This document shows, one piece after another, positions 41,543-44,534 of a stretch of DNA of 44,534 bases. The stretch spans positions 1-44,534 of the forward strand of contig JAAYVF010000044.1 of NCBI GenBank assembly GCA_012517325.1. The letters run 5' to 3'. The position numbers and the translations under genes were made by a program. Each line of letters begins with the position of its first letter. Positions within the stretch are counted from its first letter, which is position 1. The notes below the pieces were generated by a model. It worked only from the letters and a program-made list of their open reading frames with translations, ran no database searches and had not been told where the DNA came from. This DNA comes from Myxococcales bacterium (GTDB taxonomy: Bacteria > Lernaellota > Lernaellaia > Lernaellales > Lernaellaceae).

Positions 41543-43152
41543 GCCCGCGCGGTTGGCTGCTGATCTGCGCCATTTTTTTGCTGCTTTCACTCGCGGCCTG
41601 CGACGACGACGACCCTTCGACCGACCCCGGGCAGGCTGATGATGATAATGATGACACCTCGCCCCTCGATGATGACGACGACGATAACGACGACAACGAT
41701 AACGACGACGATAATGATGACAATGACGACGACGACACACCCGCGCCGTTGCTCTATTTCGTCCAGCCCGATCTGCCGCTCAACGCCTATCACCTCGCGG
41801 CCTCGCACAATACCTTCATCTGGAAAGGCCTGCAGGGCGTACTGACGGTCGTCGCCAGCATGGGCGTGCTCGACGCGCTGCAAAAACAGCAGGTATTCAT
41901 CGAACTGGACGTAAACGAAACCACGGCGGACGGTGACTTCCTGATCAGCCACAGCGAGACGACCAATCGCGTCCGCCTGTCGAGCGTTTTTCGCAACGTG
42001 CGCTGGTGGTCGGACATCCATCCCGGCCATCCGCCGATCAACCTGGGTTTCGAGTGGAACGTCGGCACCGGCGAGGCGGAAACCGCCGCGTTGCGCGCCT
42101 TGATCGAGGAATTTTTCGTCGAGCCGTCGCCGCTGACCGCCGCGGGGCCGCTGCTGGACCTAGCGGCCTGGACCGACGAGCGCGTCACGGCGCTCGACGA
42201 GGCGACGCAGGGCGCGATCCGCGCGCTGTCGCCGGCCGATCTGGCGCGGGTGCTGGGTTATCCGACCGTGCGCGAGCTGCAGGGCAAGGTGGTGTTCGAG
42301 GTCGGCGATTCGCTGGCCGCGACGCAGCCCTACTTTTTCCTGATGGCCGGCGACGGCCAGATCAGCAACAACTCGCAGGACAGCCTCGATGACTTGGAAT
42401 TGATCGCCGGCGTCCGCGCCGCCCAGCGCCTGACCCGCGTGTACACGACGACCGTCGTGTTCGGCGGCAACTACGACATCTTCCGCGCCATGACCAACGG
42501 CGTGTCCAACGCCGCCCTCAATCACCAGCGCACCACCGGCGACGACCCGGAGGTTTACGCGTTCGCCGACGAGTATTTCCCCGGTTTCGCGCCCGACGCC
42601 ACGCTCGCTGCGGTCGATCCCGTTCCGGCGCGGCTCGGTCCGCCGGTTTTCGTCAGCGCGGTCGCGGCGGCGGAGGGCACCGATCTCTGGCTTTACGTTC
42701 CGTACGACCCGGCGCTCGGCCTGCCGGACGCGCCTGTGGCCGTGGCGAACGTCGCGGTGCGGGGTCTGGGCGGCGGCACGGTGTCGGGCGTCGCGCCGGA
42801 CGCCGCGACGACGGTGCTGGTCGATCGCGAGGACGAGTCGCGGTTCCTCGTCGTCGCCGTGGACCCGGCGACGGTGCAGTCGACGATTTTCCTACATCTG
42901 GACGGCGATCCGTTCGGCTACGAAATCCTCGTTTCCGGCCCGACGGTGAACGCGCCGGCGGTGAACAAATCCGCCGCGGGCGGCAAAGGCGGCACGCTCT
43001 GGGCCTCGCCCAAATTCGAGTTGGTGGATTTGACGCCGACGGGCCGCTGCGCGTCGCTGGGCCCGGGCGGCGAACGCCGCTACGGCGCGTGGGACGGCCT
43101 GGCGTGCGACGCGGGAGAAAATCCGTCGTTTTTGATCGAGGCGGCGTACTGA
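41539..43152 (+). CDS. PI-PLC-like lipoprotein with Asp-rich linker
   Basis: A 537-residue precursor with lipobox LAAC (Cys21) and an Asp/Asn tract from 22 to 66. Residues 83-140 resemble the X domain of phosphatidylinositol-specific phospholipase C: SHNTF with His90, the ELDV metal-side strand (122-125) and a second His138 in LISHSETTN. The fold would be a TIM barrel. Substrate and activity are unproven; the C-terminal 200 residues form a beta-rich domain with repeated Val/Ala strands. It is coupled to the preceding small gene. Related phosphodiesterase-like proteins of other role are possible. Confidence 0.75.
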   Translation: MSPRGWLLICAIFLLLSLAACDDDDPSTDPGQADDDNDDTSPLDDDDDDNDDNDNDDDNDDNDDDDTPAPLLYFVQPDLPLNAYHLAASHNTFIWKGLQGVLTVVASMGVLDALQKQQVFIELDVNETTADGDFLISHSETTNRVRLSSVFRNVRWWSDIHPGHPPINLGFEWNVGTGEAETAALRALIEEFFVEPSPLTAAGPLLDLAAWTDERVTALDEATQGAIRALSPADLARVLGYPTVRELQGKVVFEVGDSLAATQPYFFLMAGDGQISNNSQDSLDDLELIAGVRAAQRLTRVYTTTVVFGGNYDIFRAMTNGVSNAALNHQRTTGDDPEVYAFADEYFPGFAPDATLAAVDPVPARLGPPVFVSAVAAAEGTDLWLYVPYDPALGLPDAPVAVANVAVRGLGGGTVSGVAPDAATTVLVDREDESRFLVVAVDPATVQSTIFLHLDGDPFGYEILVSGPTVNAPAVNKSAAGGKGGTLWASPKFELVDLTPTGRCASLGPGGERRYGAWDGLACDAGENPSFLIEAAY

Positions 43153-43161
43153 GTCCGGCCG

Positions 43162-44412
43162 CTATTCCACCCAGCGCTGCACGAGGTTGAGCACGGTGCA
43201 GACGGCCAGGCCCATGACGCGGGTGGAAATCCACTCGCGCGGGCCGTGGAAGTTCATGCCGCCGGTGAAGAGGTTGGGCGTCGGCAGGCCCATGGCGGTC
43301 AACCCGGAGCCGTCGGTGCCGCCGCGGATCGGCAGGATCTTCGGTTCCAGCCCGGCGTCGCGCACCGCCTGCATGAGGTGGTCGCGCACTTGCGGGTGCT
43401 TCTTCAGAATGTCGGCCATGTTGCGGTACTGCTTCTTGATTTCCACCTTCACCTTCAAGCGCGGTTCGAGTTTGACGAAGCGCTCGGCCAGCGCCTTCAC
43501 GCGCTTGCCGCGCCGCGCCAGCCGGCGGTTGTCGAAGTCGCGCAGAATCATCTCGACGCGCGCCTCGGCGGCGTTGCCCTCGATCTTGGTCGGGTGGAAG
43601 AAGCCCTCGCGGTCGGCGGTTTCCTCGGGGCTTTCCTTTTTGGGCAGCTTGTCGACGAACTTGCCGAGCAGGCGGATCGCGTTGACCATCTTGCCCTTGG
43701 CCATGCCCGGGTGGACCGCGACGCCGGTGAAGGTGACCTCGGCCTTGTCGGCGCTGAAGGTTTCAAAATTCACCTCGCCGGCCACGTCGCCGTCGAGGGT
43801 GTAGGCGCAGTCGGCCCGGTAACCCTTGACGTTGAAGAATTCGGCGCCGCGCCCGACTTCCTCGTCGGGCGTGAAGGCGATGCGGATCGTCGGCCGGCGG
43901 ATCGCGGGATCGGCGGCCAGGATTTCCAGCGCGGCGAGAATTTCGGCGATGCCGGCCTTGTCGTCGGCGCCCAGCAGGGTGTCGCCGGAGGCGGTGATGA
44001 TCGTGTCGCCGTGGCAGCGGTCGAGTTCCGGCGAATCGGCCGGGGTGATGACGACCTCGTTTTCGAGGACGAGCGGCCCGCCGGCGTAGTTTTCGTGCAG
44101 CCGCGGCCGGACGTTCGTGCCCGAATAATCCGGCGCCGTGTCCACGTGGGCGATCAGGCCGACGACCGGCGCGCCGGGCGCGTTGCCCGGCAGCGTGGCG
44201 TACAGGTAGCCCTTCTCATCCAGGACGATTTCCGTGCAGCCCAGGGCTGTCAGACGGTCGCGCAGCACGGTCTGCAGCGCGAGTTGCTTGGCCGTCGAGG
44301 GGTTCGTGTTGCTGGTGTCGTCGGACTGGGTGTCGATTTTCACGAATTCGAGGAACGAGGCGACGAGTCTGGTCTGCCGCAGTACGGCTTGCGGGTCGTT
44401 GAAAACCTTCAC
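43162..44412 (-). CDS. pepT: Peptidase T (tripeptidase)
   Basis: The 416-residue enzyme is an M20-family metallo-tripeptidase of the cytoplasm. HVDTAPDYSG (His89, Asp91) gives a zinc ligand. The bridging Asp lies in LLGADDKAGIAEI (near 150), and TPDEEVGRGA (Glu184-185) holds the catalytic Glu. GGTDGSGLTAMGLPTPNLFTGG and the final His region MNFHGPREW match PepT. The length agrees with E. coli PepT (408). The start is GTG at 44412 with AGGAG 7 nt upstream; a frame extension to 44505 lacks family similarity. Confidence 0.95.
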   Translation of the reverse strand: MKVFNDPQAVLRQTRLVASFLEFVKIDTQSDDTSNTNPSTAKQLALQTVLRDRLTALGCTEIVLDEKGYLYATLPGNAPGAPVVGLIAHVDTAPDYSGTNVRPRLHENYAGGPLVLENEVVITPADSPELDRCHGDTIITASGDTLLGADDKAGIAEILAALEILAADPAIRRPTIRIAFTPDEEVGRGAEFFNVKGYRADCAYTLDGDVAGEVNFETFSADKAEVTFTGVAVHPGMAKGKMVNAIRLLGKFVDKLPKKESPEETADREGFFHPTKIEGNAAEARVEMILRDFDNRRLARRGKRVKALAERFVKLEPRLKVKVEIKKQYRNMADILKKHPQVRDHLMQAVRDAGLEPKILPIRGGTDGSGLTAMGLPTPNLFTGGMNFHGPREWISTRVMGLAVCTVLNLVQRWVE

Positions 44413-44487
44413 GGTCGGTCTCCTTTTTTGGTGCCGCAGGAATGATTCCGGTCTCGACCATCCGCCGGACTTTGTCAAGACCATGCC

Positions 44488-44515
44488 TTGCCCGATCCGG
44501 GTCAACCTCTATAAT
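44488..44515 (+). promoter_or_regulatory. Promoter reading out of the window's right end
   Basis: TTGCCC (44488-44493) and a perfect TATAAT (44510-44515) are 16 nt apart, pointing right. The gene it serves lies beyond the window. It is divergent from pepT. Confidence 0.6.
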
Positions 44516-44534
44516 CGAAAAGCAAGAAACCGGA

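Overview
The window reads as the chromosome of an uncultured-type, GC-rich, Gram-negative bacterium. A full Tol-Pal envelope system (TolQ, TolR, TolA, TolB, Pal, CpoB), several lipobox lipoproteins and a chromosomal SMC point to a diderm. Four exported proteins carry long Asp-rich linkers, a style I associate with deltaproteobacterial-grade or similar environmental lineages. This placement is inference, because no rRNA or other phylogenetic marker is visible.

Layout, left to right. Positions 5-6322 hold a type I-E CRISPR-Cas locus on the minus strand, read cas8e, cse2, cas7e, cas5, cas6e, cas1, cas2, then a CRISPR array that runs off the left edge. Its main feature is that Cas5 has a C-terminal HNH nuclease domain with an intact-looking Cys4/His-Asn-His core, and no cas3 lies in or beside the operon. 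This matches the Cas5-HNH type I-E variant, in which the HNH domain is thought to replace Cas3. Adaptation genes are present; cas1 overlaps cas2 by 116 nt, and only 9 nt separate cas2 from the first repeat. Cas8e is clearly more AT-rich than its surroundings.

Positions 6738-8066 encode an Asp-rich lipoprotein. Positions 8293-14419 carry the Tol-Pal cluster in the order tolQ-tolR-tolA-tolB-pal-cpoB-pal2, with internal promoters and terminators and a second Pal-like lipoprotein. A bidirectional terminator separates it from smc (minus strand, 14486-18079). An AT-rich accessory insert (about 18150-19400) holds a DUF3800 gene preceded by a well-formed three-way-junction RNA that ends in an 11-T tract.

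Positions 19406-29543 are mixed housekeeping and envelope genes: an MFS transporter, an MsrB-MsrA lipoprotein, a large Asp-linker lipoprotein, a zinc-ribbon protein, a secreted protein of unknown role, a BON-domain protein with a palindromic repeat inside its reading frame, a HEAT-repeat/cyclophilin fusion, a helical protein and a MaoC-like hydratase. Positions 29595-32943 form a translationally coupled operon of an alpha/beta hydrolase, a GlcD-like FAD oxidase and a GlcF-like iron-sulfur protein. Then follow phosphofructokinase, a GT-C-type membrane glycosyltransferase, a giant membrane-anchored spermidine-synthase-like protein, a saccharopine-dehydrogenase-family enzyme, a two-gene exported operon including a PI-PLC-like lipoprotein, and peptidase T.

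The strongest leads are the Cas3-less Cas5-HNH effector with its unusual cas2/array junction, and the structured RNA next to the DUF3800 gene. All functional calls come from motif reading by eye; no database search was run.
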